The notes under the pieces: model-generated
Told to the model about the DNA's origin: nothing
What the model saw: the letters and a program-made list of their open reading frames with translations, nothing else
The model's database searches: none
Part shown: positions 47,429 through 58,569 of the stretch, piece after piece
Layout: each line of letters begins with the position of its first letter
Position numbering within the stretch: position 1 is the stretch's first letter
Program-made: the position numbers and the translations under genes
DNA from: Durusdinium trenchii
Taxonomy: Eukaryota > Sar > Dinophyceae > Suessiales > Symbiodiniaceae
Length of the DNA: 64,000 nucleotides
Reading direction: 5' to 3'
Assembly (NCBI GenBank): GCA_963970005.1
Contig: CAXAMN010026761.1
Span: 443,505-507,504 of the forward strand

Positions 47429-48141
47429 CTGCAAGTCATCGTCATGTTGGCGGTGATGGTTGCCCTCAAAGCAAGCAATGCCTCACATGACTTCAATGAT
47501 GTGGAAGCATCATCATCCTGCTGGAAATCCATGCGAATCCCATATTCACTAAGCCGCTTCTGGGATGTCAATGTGCCAGTCTCAAGAGAAGTGCTTGGGT
47601 CGGCGGCGCTGACAGATTCCTTGGAGTTGTTCTTATTTCCCTTGTCTCCGACGGCAACCGAATCAGTCACATCGGAAATTTTGAAGGACCCCTGTTTGAT
47701 CAGGGCCTGAACTGCCGCACCATAGACAGAAGCAACGACCCCTGCATCACATGATCCACAAACGAAATCAATGTCATAGAAAAGGTCCTTGTGTTTCTTG
47801 ATGCGGTTGCAAAGATCAATCGGCAAATACATGTGCCGGTTCGCAAGCTGAGCAATCAACAGCTCCATCATGTATTCAGCCCTGAGATGTTGCAACCTGG
47901 TAATAGTTTCCGGCTGAAGGAGTTGAGTCAAGACGCTGCTGTTCTCATGCGATGTGATCTCTTCAGGCAGCCCACCTTTATGATCAGCATGGTACTTGGA
48001 GAGCTTGAATGCAAACGAAATCAACATGGGGTTGAGCTCCGAGACTACCATCTGGCTCAACTGGAAGACAACCTCGTTTACATCCACATCAGTGCCCTGA
48101 TGAACGACACATGTTGATTCATTGGTCCTGCGACGCACCAT
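47429..48141 (-). CDS. Large exon, unrecognised protein; possible gene start
   Basis: ATG at 48139-48141 has a good context (ACCATGG) and an AG lies about 40 bases upstream, so this may be a true start with spliced-leader addition; alternatively the exon begins after CGTCGCAG. The product is largely helical (NEVVFQLSQMVVSELNPMLI; LRAEYMMELLIAQLANRHMY) with a CGSC pair and a serine-rich tail. The 3' border has AGGAAT at both ends of the intron. No family is recognised. Confidence 0.6.
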
Positions 48142-48312
48142 GGTAATGAATACAAAGAGCGCGTGTGCACTAGTCCTAGCCTGCCCTAAGGGAATGGTGC
48201 CCTAGGGCCCTAGGCATTTTCCACTGACCATATTGGCAACTGGCAACTAGCAATAGAACTAATTAATTCAATTGACTCCAATTAGTCAGTCAATATGTCC
48301 TCCTTTCTCCAC

Positions 48313-48613
48313 AGCTGCAAAATGCAGTTGTCCAAGAATTCTTGATGATATTGAAAGCGAGATGGCCATGCACGTCCAAGGGTTTCGTAGGATCCAAAGG
48401 GTTGTCACATTTCATAGCAGCTGCTTCTGAGGCTCGCCATTTCATGAAGGCATCGATCAAAACCTCCCATGGAGCGTCGGCGGATTGCTGCTTAGCAGAT
48501 GAGGATGAGGGTGCCGCATTGAGCAATGCGTCACACAATCCACTTGCTGTCTGTGTGTCTGAACCTCCTGGCATACCCGCAGACACCACAAAGATCTTGC
48601 TGGCATCGACCAC
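48313..48613 (-). CDS. Exon of an unrecognised protein
   Basis: A strong acceptor (TAAACGATTGCAG) opens VVDASKIFVVSAGMPGGSDT, later WEVLIDAFMKWRASEAAAMK. It ends either at a GTGGAG donor (taken here) or at TGA 48290. Phase 0 at the start. Confidence 0.6.
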
Positions 48614-48797
48614 CTGCAATCGTTTAAAAGCTATACGCAATCTTTTTTTAATCTTAGCTTGTCACTGGTGACTGTGTCGCCTGTCCATAGTCAGAAATAC
48701 AACCGTCAGCTCTCAACCAGAACAAATACTAGACTAGACCGACATGTGATTTCATTACCTATATAGTGACGCAGTTGACTATACCTCTTACAATTGA

Positions 48798-49500
48798 TCA
48801 GCTGGCCTTCTTGTAGGCTTCCATGAGATGACACTGCAGGGCTGGCCGCAAGGCAGACCACTTCTTGTATACTTTGCCGTTGAACATGTGAGAACCCTGG
48901 ATTGCGAAGATCAAGCCAGCTCGAACAGCAGGTCTGATGATATTGATCTCCGCATCAGTGTACTTGATTGGATCCGCGGCTGAATCGGGAACCAATGATT
49001 CCTCTTCCACACCTTGGGCAAGTCCGTACTTTGTCCTGGCTGCCGTGATCGCAGATCTGATGCACAGCACTAAGCAGTCTGCAAACAGCTTCGGGCGTGA
49101 CACAGCAATTCCACCTGTATCAGTCAAGGTGACAGATTGAGATTCCTTCGTGGTGTCATCGGCTAGCTCCTCATTCAGATTGTTTTTGGCTGCAGCTGCC
49201 TTGGGTTTGCACTTGCCCTTAGCCTTAGCTTTGGCAGCGGCAATGGCAGCTTTCTCCTCCTTCGCTTTTTTGGCAACCAAGTTCTCACTCAGAACCTGCT
49301 GCGGGTTCTTTTGCCCTTTTCGTTTCTCCTTCTGAACCCGCATCTTCCGCTGTGTTTCAAAAACCTTCCCATCGACAGCGGTGAGAACAAGTGCGATCTC
49401 TTGACCAGCACTTGCCGACCTCCGTAGCAACCATGGAATCTCGGAAATGTTCAAAGGAACCTGAGCGGTCCCGTTGTGGAAAATATTCAGGTTTGCTTGC
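48798..49500 (-). CDS. Lysine/alanine-rich exon of an unrecognised protein
   Basis: The frame has a central K/A-rich helix (VAKKAKEEKAAIAAAKAKAK) that could act as a nuclear signal or DNA-contacting linker, flanked by LLRRSASAGQEIALVLTAVD and a C-terminal segment INIIRPAVRAGLIFAIQGSH. A TGA lies at 48798, or a GC donor after TACAAGAAG at 48807 would join the next exon in phase 0. The 5' border is uncertain (several AGs near 49,500). Confidence 0.6.
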
Positions 49501-49712
49501 TTGAGAACTTCAGAACTTAATAAAGTCTCAGACGCTACGTTGCATGGTGGCCCACATAGTTTCCATACAAAAAATCAAATTGATGTTTCTAATGTCTACT
49601 GCAGAGTCTACTACTTCCATGAAGTTTTGTTCTCAGGCCCCCAATCCCAAGTCCAGTGCTTGAAACGTGTTCAACTTCAACACAAAATAACTAAATGGAT
49701 GTGACAAATGAC

Positions 49713-50060
49713 ACACATGTAGAGAGCTTCAAGGCAGAGTGCTTGCTTTTCAGAATCTGCCATGATGTTGAAGACGGTCGGAAGGGCTGTCAAGACTTCT
49801 TTCATCACGAAGACTACTGTATCATGAGTCAGCTCGTTGTGCAAGAAGTCACAATGGTCCGAGATGAATGTCTTCAGTTCAACCAAGCAGTTGAGCTTGC
49901 TCAGCACATTGTATACCTGTCTGGTCGCCTCGAAATGCCTGAAGGAAGTCCAAGTGGCCGGAAACTGACTTGTCAACATCTCGCGATATTTGGATTCGTA
50001 GTCACTCTGTCGCGAGGAGATTCCGTTTGCGACTTTGTAGTTCGCCCACGCCTTCTCCAC
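49713..50060 (-). CDS. Exon of an unrecognised protein
   Basis: It runs from CTGTTGAG in phase 0 to donor GTCATT. It reads VEKAWANYKVANGISSRQSD and later VLSKLNCLVELKTFISDHCD. It joins the exon at 50768-51007 exactly in phase, giving one continuous helical segment. Confidence 0.6.
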
Positions 50061-50767
50061 CTCAACAGATTATGTGTGTATATGGTTGTCGGTTGGCGGA
50101 AGTTAAACGATATTAGAGGCACTTTTACAGTATGAGGGCACGGGCCGGGGAATAGAAAGGAAGAGACTGGTATGTCAGATATGTCGTATGCGTGTGTGGA
50201 GATGTACACTAGGTGCACCAACGCTATCAAAGTCCAAGCTCTTTGTTTATTTCAATTCCAACTCTGTTAAACAGCCGACAGCCGAGGACTGGAGTCTATG
50301 TTCTGCAGCTCGCCTCTGGTACCTTCATGATCATCTCCATAAAGGAGGTCTCCGCTCCTTGATGAAACGCATTGTGGTATGTGATCCTTGGAAGGCCCAG
50401 CGGCCCAGTGACACCGACTCAAGCAAATAGACAAAACATTGTGTGAAATAATTTATGTCGCGAGTCGCCAGTCAAACTCGACCTATTCCCATATTATGTA
50501 CATGGGAGTCCATGGGATAGCTTTTGTTAAAGTGAACCAGGACTCCAGGACCAATGAACACTTCCTAGACTAACATTGTCTTGTGTGGCAATGTCTTGGA
50601 GTCTTATTGGTTGTCACATTCACAGTTGTCTTGGATTGGCTGCTAGTTTTGGTGTATTGTTTTGTTGTGCAGTTATTATGTATACATTGTATGTACTCTT
50701 CAACTCTCCAACTCCCCGGCAGAATCAGAATCGATCGATATATTAAATTTGGGTCGGATCGGAACAC

Positions 50768-51007
50768 ATAGCAAAGGCACAAGAACTGCAGAACTGACTG
50801 GGGTGTTCGGTGGTCAAAAATGAGCACGTCCAAGCCGTACTTGGCAGTGGTCAGCAAGTTCGGATAGTCTTCGCGATCGGGTGCTTCATTTGCCTGATAA
50901 AAGGCTTCTGACCTTAGCCAACGGCCAACAGTCCAAACAGTGCCAAAACAATGTTTCCACAGCCCAGGACCTATGTGCATGCGCACAACTGGCAGTGCAA
51001 TGATGAT
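50768..51007 (-). CDS. Exon of an unrecognised protein
   Basis: Eighty codons, phase 0 to 0, between CATTGGATAG and donor GTGTTC: LPVVRMHIGPGLWKHCFGTV, then DYPNLLTTAKYGLDVLIFDH. A better acceptor sequence (TATTTCCCAG) lies 34 bases upstream but leads into stops in this frame. Confidence 0.5.
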
Positions 51008-51129
51008 CTATCCAATGACGTTCCGAAGCAGCTTGGTCTGGGAAATAGAAAACTATACGTCTGGGTTTTCATAAGTCATAGCGCTAGCAAGTCACAAACA
51101 CAATGAACTAGTTGACATAGTCTACAGAT

Positions 51130-51425
51130 GACACAAAGCGTGCATCCTCATCCTCGAAAACTCAAAAGAATAGAAGCTTTTCTTTCCTAAGCGAGTCTGA
51201 GCCACAGCGTGGCAAATGTCAATGCCAAATAGCTCATCTCTCCTTCCTCCGTGTTGGGTGCCTGTAGCCAGCACTCTCCCCGCACTCCTCGTACTATTCC
51301 TTTTTGTTGTACCGATTTTGTGTAGGCAGTCAGCACAGTCTGCTGCCGACGACTGTTGAGAGGATGGCGAGCTATTGTGCGTTGAGCTCCCTGATACCAA
51401 GGTAGCGTCTTGTTCGAAGGCACCT
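51130..51425 (-). CDS. Probable exon, frame unresolved
   Basis: Two minus frames are open after CTCATATGTCTGTAG. One gives TRSAGRVLATGTQHGGRRDE then LFGIDICHAV; the other gives VLTAYTKSVQQKGIVRGVRG. Phase with the GTGAAC donor at 52064 favours the first if the acceptor is ACAATAG. Only the presence of an exon is claimed. Confidence 0.35.
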
Positions 51426-52063
51426 ACAGACATATGAGCTTGGCCAATATAGGCAGGAATGAAATGGGACAGAAGCGGAAATGACAGAAAGGAATCGAAT
51501 ACAGGAACAAGAAAAACATATGAAAGTAGTATGGACATGTGACATCAACACGCATGGCCGCATGGAACATAATTCACAGTCTGAACTGTAAACAGTAAGC
51601 TGTCATTATCTTATCCAAATCCGATTTGGCGTTGTCATCATATCTACCTTTACTTCACATGTCACAGACTGTGACACCCTGAAAATAACAAAGTCAATAC
51701 CAATGTTTTGTTTAGTGGAATTGATTCTATGATATGATTCTTTTGAGTGTAGTTAGGAGGGAGTGTGATATGATATGTTCCTGAAACGCCGATGCATCCG
51801 ACCGTGTGTCCGTGTGTTTTGTTTGATATGCTTCGAGTCTCGAGTCTCGAGTTTAGATTGATGTGAAATCATTTCCTTGGTTTGAGAGAGACCTGGCCGG
51901 AGACCTGGTTTAAACAAATGTTGTTATGTCAAACTGAGTCAAACTGGTATGGTTGGCACTGAGCAAGTTGTAGCTGTCAAACAGTTGTCAACCAACAGCA
52001 ACAACAAACCAACACTGAGCTAACCCCAGACAGTCCCAAAACAATTTCTTACAAACCGTTCAC

Positions 52064-52340
52064 TCTGCCTTGTATGTTTTCATGATAACGTCCAGAAGTT
52101 CTCGTCCAGGAGTTACATGCCCACCAAAGATCTGTGAAAGAGTGGCATCTTTCTGGTACTGATAAGCTGGCTTCACGTCAAGCACATGTCCATTGCCATT
52201 GCCGCCATTGCCGCCACTGCCACCACTCGTAGTAGTAGTCGCAGGACAACCAGTGACATCAGTGGCTTCCTCTGGAGGTGCAGAAGCAGAAGCAACCATC
52301 ATGCACGTTGCACAGGATCGTCTGAAGGAGTGCTTTCGTT
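52064..52340 (-). CDS. Exon with Gly/Asn-rich linker, unrecognised
   Basis: The frame includes a CATC pair, a low-complexity SGGSGGNGGNGNGH linker and then KDATLSQIFGGHVTPGRELL. It ends at a GTGAAC donor two bases before an in-frame TGA. The 5' border is not fixed. It could begin a gene downstream of the DNA methyltransferase, whose stop lies 800 bases upstream. Confidence 0.5.
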
Positions 52341-53138
52341 GTGCTCAAGGCTCAAGTCGAACACTGGAAAGCTGGAAGCTACGGCAAGCGGCAAAGGCAC
52401 AAGTATATTGTTCAACTCAAAGTGAGTTCAATCCAAATCGTAAGCGAACCTAAACTCTGACTCTGGCAAGTTGAAAGCCTTACAACATTAGCAATATGGT
52501 AACTCGATGCAACACGCAAGTGATCAACGGTCGTAATAACACGAGACGAGACGTGTCGACACGAGCATCAAACATCAAGTGAAACAATATTCATTTGCCG
52601 TAATCTTACAATTTGTAGTGTGATAACAACACGTAGATAATCCACCTATCCAGTGGCCTGTCGCCTGTCCACTTCAGAACATACCGTAACATACTAAAAC
52701 ACTTGTAGGTTCTGACACACTAAATCGTTTGAGACTATAGCCGCATTGTGTTGTCTTTTTGCCCCGCAACCATGTCCTAGGTTCCGACTGTTCACGTGTC
52801 AGTTGCACGCTCCACAAAATGTGCAGATCAGTGCTGCCTTCCCTGAGCCTGAGCCTGTCTGGACAAACCTCTCAACAGGAATATGTAAGATTATCTAAAT
52901 ATACACTCACCTTTTGCGGTAAATAGTAAGTATATAGTAAAATATAAGTCTTAACAATACACAACTACTTCTGCGGCGGAACTTCTGCGGTGTGATACTG
53001 ATACACGTGTAGCCGTGTAGATTAGGATTGATGTAGATGTAAAAGTAGTCCATTGATAATTAGACATCAGTCAGGCTCACCTCTGCAAACACTAGAACTT
53101 CTTCACTAGAACTATAACTAGAACAAACAAATGAAACA
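52341..53138. other. Intergenic or intronic AT-rich stretch
   Basis: No coding frame is supported. It lies between the DNA methyltransferase stop and the next exon cluster. Confidence 0.5.
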
Positions 53139-53549
53139 CTATAGGCCTTGCTTGATCTGTAGCCGTCTTCGCTTAATCATCGTGTGTTGCTGCAGCATCT
53201 TCAACAACGCGCCATCAATCCGAATCTGAGTGAGCGCGAACAGGACAACAACTCCCGACACATTGGTGTGCATGCTGTTGCCAGCCATTTTGAAGATGTG
53301 TGGCCGCGTTGGACGAATGCCCAAAGCTGTTGAGGCTGAATCTCCATGGAGGTCACGTAAGCTCTGTCGTCCTTCGCTGTCAGCAACATCATATTCGTGT
53401 CTGACCGCAAAACTACAAGCGGCTTCACCAAGCGAATGTGTGATCCTGACAGGGAACCCTTGTAGAACCAATGCTTCATCTGGAGTCAACCAGCGGCGAT
53501 GCTGCGAAGAATACCAAATGCATGCTGATGACACCAAGGTGGGCATCAC
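53139..53549 (-). CDS. C5-cytosine DNA methyltransferase, last exon (motifs IX-X)
   Basis: It encodes VMPTLVSSACIWYSSQHRRW, then LTPDEALVLQGFPV: the (L/M)PTL..R.LT..E...QGFP signature of motif IX. Further on, MAGNSMHTNV is motif X (GNSV), which completes the SAM pocket. The tail is basic (MIKRRRLQIK) and ends at TAG 53139. The acceptor is GGGAG before GTG. A TGA just upstream excludes an earlier start of the exon. Confidence 0.88.
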   Translation of the reverse strand: MMPTLVSSACIWYSSQHRRWLTPDEALVLQGFPVRITHSLGEAACSFAVRHEYDVADSEGRQSLRDLHGDSASTALGIRPTRPHIFKMAGNSMHTNVSGVVVLFALTQIRIDGALLKMLQQHTMIKRRRLQIKQGL

Positions 53550-53679
53550 CTCCCGTGATCATATCGCTAAGGATCAAACAAAGTTGAAATAACAACCAAC
53601 ACATCAACACATCAGAGACGCACTACATATCTTGAAGAGTAAGAGTGTAGTGACGTTAGATTTGTTCCGGTAAGCAAAC

Positions 53680-53700
53680 AGGACGTGAAGACTTGGGACC
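53680..53700 (-). CDS. DNA methyltransferase, 21-nt microexon
   Basis: A textbook acceptor (GCATTTCTGTTTCAG) is followed by seven codons (GPKSSRP) and a GTTTGC donor, phase 0 to 0. It links SLNQNPD of the exon before to VMPTLV of the last exon, giving the spacing seen in related enzymes (QNP, a short loop, then PTL). The exon is inferred from this fit. Confidence 0.55.
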
Positions 53701-53886
53701 CTGAAACAGAAATGCATACTCAGAATGTCATTCACCAGAGTCTACTGCACTCTAGGAGTCCCCCAGTCTACCAGTATACATTTGACATATGACATATAGT
53801 CAACATAAAATAGTTCATCATTAGACATTCAACATATGACATTAGACAACATTACAGGCCTTGGAATTCGAGCACATATTGGTGAC

Positions 53887-54100
53887 GTCAGGGTTCTGGT
53901 TCAGGCTGTAGATTCCTTGTGGTGTTGCCATCTCGTAGGCTTTCAGAAAATCGTATTCTGTCTTTGTCAAAGTATCCTCGAAGGAGGAATCATCATCAGC
54001 CGCCAATGAAGGTTTCAGATCACCGTGTGTTCGTTTCCACAAGCTGCACGGACGGCCACAGGCCCAATCTAGCTCTTCCTGAAGCTTTGTTTCATCGGTC
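53887..54100 (-). CDS. DNA methyltransferase, target-recognition exon
   Basis: It runs from TAATCTTAG to donor GTCACC. It reads TDETKLQEELDWACGRPCSL and, after an acidic loop, GIYSLNQNPD. It lies between catalytic motifs VIII and IX, where the variable target-recognition region sits. Confidence 0.8.
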
Positions 54101-54487
54101 CTAAGATTAGAGAGCTTAGTACAAGTGCACATGTGTGTTCACATCTTGATTTGATTTGATTTGCACTGAATCCAAGAGAAACACCTCAGTGTGGGAGTGA
54201 GTGAGTCAACACAATGGATTCGAGATAAAACATTGTAACTCACAGTGTAACTCAACCCAACTGAAGACTCCACTCCACTCTCATATATCACCAGTGCCAA
54301 ACTTAAAAGCAATCATGGTGTTGCACGAAGATGAATGTTGTTGTGCCAATATTGTGCTTCAGTGCTTTATTGAACATCATCATCACACATCTGATGAAGA
54401 CATGTACCAGTCGCGAAACCAACATGTCCATGCTAACAAACAATCACACACACAGCCACTGCCGCCACTACATCATTGCAGCCAAAC

Positions 54488-54601
54488 TTCTCCCAAAAGA
54501 ACATTGACCAATCTCCATTTGGGCCCAGTGTCCGCGAGAACAGTGAGCTGAAGGATGAAAGGAGCGTGCGATATCCCAAGGTCTTGCACTTGTGCCGGCC
54601 A
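54488..54601 (-). CDS. DNA methyltransferase, exon after motif VIII
   Basis: It reads GRHKCKTLGYRTLLSSFSSL, then FSRTLGPNGDWSMFFWEK. Choosing the GTTTGG donor gives exact phase with the exon at 53887-54100. The acceptor is GAACTAAG. Confidence 0.7.
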
Positions 54602-54810
54602 CTTAGTTCACACAAACAACTCCACAGCAATAGCACGTTAAACTGTAAAGACTGGAGCACTGTAACACATTGAACACTAAACAAAACATATGATCTTTCT
54701 ATAATGACTCAAACTTCAGAATTAATGATCATTCAGAACACCATCTGTACTACGCATACGACGTTATATGACATAGGACGCATATGTCATATGTAATAAA
54801 GGTAAGGCGC

Positions 54811-55153
54811 ATCATAAATTGACGTTCCCGTCGGATAGGCCATCCAAGCTGGACTGGGTCCAGAACCCCAAACACCCATTCATACATTGGCAGCATGAGC
54901 ATCAATGCCTCGCGAGGAAAAGCCACCACATTCTCCTGTATTATAATCGGCTCTTGGAGTACAGCTCTTTGCCCGCACCACACTAAAAAGTGTGCGTGTG
55001 ACATGGCTGATTCGCCCTGTCCGTCGCCTATAGCAGAGAAAGCGCAACAAGTCGTTCCGGCCACGTGGACATCAGCGATCTTGTCTTGGACAGAGCAAGT
55101 CTTGCCATGCTTCACGCACCAAGCGTCCCTTACATCATGACCGACCGACATGA
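54811..55153 (-). CDS. DNA methyltransferase, catalytic exon (motifs IV, VI, VIII)
   Basis: Motif IV reads AGTTCCAFSAIGDGQGES: the catalytic cysteine (about 55,047) is kept but the usual PP before it is TT. Motif VI reads IIIQENVVAFP (ENV, about 54,930) and motif VIII reads GWPIRRERQFM (the GxPxxRxR step). These residues activate the cytosine ring and hold the flipped base in C5 methyltransferases. The acceptor is TGACATCAG; a GC donor at the end fits the next exon's phase. Confidence 0.9.
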
Positions 55154-55355
55154 CTGATGTCACAATGTCACATTGTCTCAAACTGTTTTGTCTTCTAGTT
55201 TTGTTATTGATTAAATATTTAGTCATAGTTCCCCTGATGATTTGGTTCATAATACAACAGTAACAGCATACACAACACAACATACATTATTCAAAGTCTA
55301 AAGTCTGACTGATCAAACCCAAAGATCATGAGGATAGCCTTGGTGGGTGTATCAC

Positions 55356-55829
55356 GAACAACTGGCATGAGAACAGATGTAAGTTGGTTGTTCTTCTGTA
55401 GCTCAGGCAACTGACTCCTCACAAGCGGATGCAGAAAATCTGCGATGTCACCAAATATACAATCAGCACTCCCTGGATGCACACAAAGTTCATGCTGACA
55501 GGATCGTTCCCACTCAACTGCAAACAAATGGTGCGGATGGTTCACCTGTAAGCCATAGTGTTTGGTTAAGCGCCCAACAATTTGCAAGATAGCTGTGCCC
55601 GGTGAATCTATTCCAGAGTAGGCCGTGCTGATTGATGTCATTGACATTCTGTGTGCCAGAGCTTGCAAAGAGGCTAGATCATCAACATTCATTCCAAGCA
55701 AAGCAGCTTGGCGATCAATTTTGTTTGTGTCCACATCCGACAGCAAAGCCTTGTTTGGATTGTCAACGTGAAGCTCCGACGTTGCATATGTATCGCAAAG
55801 AAGCAATGGCCATCCTCGGCAGCGCAATG
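55356..55829 (-). CDS. DNA methyltransferase, SAM-binding exon (motifs I-III)
   Basis: STAYSGIDSPGTA is motif I (the FSGxGG-like SAM loop), LFAVEWE is motif II with the ribose-binding acid, and CIFGDIADFL is motif III. About 65 residues precede motif I. The donor GTGATA leaves one base that the catalytic exon completes. The acceptor is taken after GGCCAAG; an alternative lies 15 bases later in the same phase. Confidence 0.88.
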
Positions 55830-56069
55830 CTTGGCCGTATCAAAGGAGATATGTGACATATTGTTTATATTAGTTGTTTCTTTGGAGATTGAACCAAATC
55901 AGTGGCATGCGAACGGGGTATATGCTTAAGTAGTGCTATTGATATATATGTATTTGTATCATGTGATATCCGACAAACTCTTGAAACCATTTAAAAGCAA
56001 CACACAAAATAAACATAGCACATTGTCAATATAAGTTTCTGTGTGCATCCTGCAAGTTGTTCACTACAC

Positions 56070-56328
56070 GCGTGCCACTTGTGATGGAGTTGCTATCACC
56101 GCTCTGCCTCTCATGTGCAGCACCATCATTGTTGTTGAGTAGTATTGCCTCTTGAGCAACTGGAACATCAGACGCAACTTCGCCTCCTTCTCTGCCTGCA
56201 CAACACAAAGGTTCAGGCTGCCCAGGCTCATTCACCTCAGGAGGTTGATGGCAATGGTTATCATCAACAGGCCCATGTTCAACAAGTTCACCAGGCTTGC
56301 TGATGATGTCGGCAGTTGCATCCTGTTC
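56070..56328 (-). CDS. DNA methyltransferase, N-terminal linker exon
   Basis: It has an excellent acceptor (TTTTGTAAATCTCAG). The product is acidic and polar with no predicted fold (EHGPVDDNHCHQPPEVNEPG). The phase joins the SAM-binding exon. It probably forms a flexible arm. Confidence 0.65.
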
Positions 56329-56493
56329 CTGAGATTTACAAAACAAAAACTTCTATATAAATATATACAATGACAGCGACTGCTCTGTGATATTGATATG
56401 TTTTCCAAAACAATATTGTACAGTTGAAGTTCAGTTGACAAACTCAAACATCCACAACAACATATATTGAATTTGTCAACAAAATTCTTCCAC

Positions 56494-56876
56494 ACACATG
56501 GTGATGGTCTGGGCGTGCATGTTCTCATCAATCTCATCAACGCAATCTTCACAAATCTCCGGCTCAGACTCTCTCTGAACATCCTTTTGAATGTCTATGT
56601 TTTGGTCCTCCTCTTGCTTCTGACCCTGCTGACTCTCAGGCTGACTCTCAGGCTGACTCTCAGGCTCAGGGTCTTCAACATCTTCAACCCTGGATTCCTG
56701 TGCCTGTGACTGTGACACAGGATTTGGTTCAGGACCTGGGACAGTGGCTGCCGAGCTGTTGGTGATGGTGGTGGGTTCGTCTGAAGCCAAAGGTTGTGTT
56801 TTGCACACATCCACAGACTCCATTGAGGCGGCCGTTTCTTTGGTATGCACTGACCTAGGGCATTTCGGACATATGT
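56494..56876 (-). CDS. DNA methyltransferase, CxxC plus acidic repeat exon
   Basis: It begins near ICPKCPRS, continues with an acidic tract containing three PESQ repeats (EPESQPESQPESQQ), and ends with CEDCVDEIDENMHAQ. The two CxxC pairs could bind one zinc across the loop, but this is only a guess. The end joins the next exon in phase 0. With the downstream exons the sum is 738 residues plus stop. Whether this is the true N-terminus is unknown. Confidence 0.6.
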
Positions 56877-57088
56877 CTGAAGTCTTAACATAACATGTTG
56901 ACCGTTAGAGTCTAACCGCTAGTGGTTGAAAGTTAAATGACAAAAGAATAGAATTAAATATAATATAAGAAAACATATTTGACATTGGACTGTCACACTT
57001 GTATATGTGTAGTATAGTAGTATATTAGTAAAGTAAAGTATATATACTATATATTGAATATCAAAGCTGCTTTGTGTACTGTGCTGAG

Positions 57089-57600
57089 TCACCCCAGTTG
57101 GTCCATGGAACTCTGGCTTGCAGAAGGTTGGTTCGCGTGATCATCAGACTCATCAGCCTCATTAGAAACCTTTGTTCGCTTTTCATCACCATCATCACCA
57201 CCACCATTGTCAAGAGGTCGCTTGGAAATCCAATGGTTGATGGACTTTGCTTGTAGTACAGGAACTTGTGCTACCCCCCATCCAAATCTATGGCGAATTT
57301 CCACAGTGCTGCGCTTTGTGAAAGTCACATGTGTCAACACTGAGCAATACAGATTTGACTTGACTCCCGAACCTTTCACTTGGCAAAGCTCTCGGATCTG
57401 TTCTAGTGTGAACGTTTGCTTGTATTTTGTGTTCACAAGAGTCACATGCGAAGTGGAAGTCTTTGAGTCATACACACAAAGTGTTTGGATAACTTTGCAG
57501 GTTCCAAACACCTCTGCACGTCCTGCAACTGTCGCCTCTGCAAGTGCAATGGTGGGAGCATCAGCTGATGTGACCTTCTTGGGAGGTGCGGCAGTCCTGA
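57089..57600 (-). CDS. Exon of an unrecognised nuclear-type protein, or N-terminus of the methyltransferase
   Basis: It reads KYKQTFTLEQIRELCQVKGS, then RHRFGWGVAQVPVLQAKSIN and an acidic/basic tail (DEKRTKVSNEADESDD). It may stop at TGA 57089 or splice onward through GTTCCA or GTGACT just before it. The acceptor lies at 57,560-57,600 (ATATGTCAG or a later AAG). No family is recognised. Confidence 0.55.
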
Positions 57601-57773
57601 CATATAAGTTGATTGTTGTCAGTAGTATCGGAATTGGTTGAACATATCGTTAATTGTTTACACATTTAACAGTCACAGTCATAGTGAACAGTTAACACAT
57701 TTACAAATAGACAATAATCAATCACCAATCAATTGTAGTTTACAATAAATACTATACCGACTACACATATGGC

Positions 57774-57926
57774 AGTGAAGTCCTGTCCTGAAGATGAAGA
57801 ATCGTTGAAAGCTGGATATGCTTGCAGTGGATCACGTAGCTCTGGTGCATCCCACTTGCAAACCAACATAGTCGTCATCTGGGTGTCGCGGAAGACCATG
57901 GCTTCAGGCTTATTCAATATGGCCAT
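57774..57926 (-). CDS. Possible first exon, joins 57,089-57,600
   Basis: ATG at 57924-57926 (GGCACATGGCC) opens MAILNKPEAMVFRDTQMTTM, then LVCKWDAPELRDPLQAYPAF. Donor GTGTAG or GTAGTC near 57,770 gives the 3' end. No acceptor is seen close upstream, which fits a first exon. Confidence 0.45.
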
Positions 57927-57999
57927 GTGCCCAACCAATATAAAAAGTGTGGTGTCACCACGAGAAGCATGTAATCAAAACAAAACACAAACAATGTGA

Positions 58000-58569
58000 T
58001 GGGATTGCATGTGATCATAATGTGGACGCACTCTTAGCAATGATGTATTTCAATGCATTCTGGCCTTCTTGAGCTTTCCACTCAACTGAACATAGGTATC
58101 AAATGTTGTGTCACGATTGTCACCACACATCAAATGAACACATTTACATCTCTGTGCATCTAGCTCCTTAGTGTCGTTGAAACAACACGCTCCACCCGCT
58201 CCACCTGTATTGTCCACATCATCATCTTGATGTTCATGCTAATGCACCTCAGAACGGATAGCGGCTAAAAACACTAGATACACTCGAAAATAGAAATCGA
58301 TTAACTCAGATGTGCATGTGATGTATATGTATTGTTTCTTTTTACACAATATGTCTTTTCATATGTTGTATGTTTCGACATGTATTTGCCTACAAATATG
58401 ATGTTTCTAAATTGTGTTTGTTATTATTGTGTGACTTCAATATTTATTTAGATCCAAGGGTGTCTTCCAAATGTTTAGAGTAACCTAGCTGGATGACTTT
58501 GTCCTTACCTTAACTTAATGTAAATATACAACCACATAGCGGCTTGCTTGTGCTTAGCTTATGTGACAT
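58000..58569. other. AT-rich stretch, nothing supported
   Basis: No open frame with coding character or splice pair is seen between the exon at 57.8 kb and the minisatellite. Confidence 0.5.
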
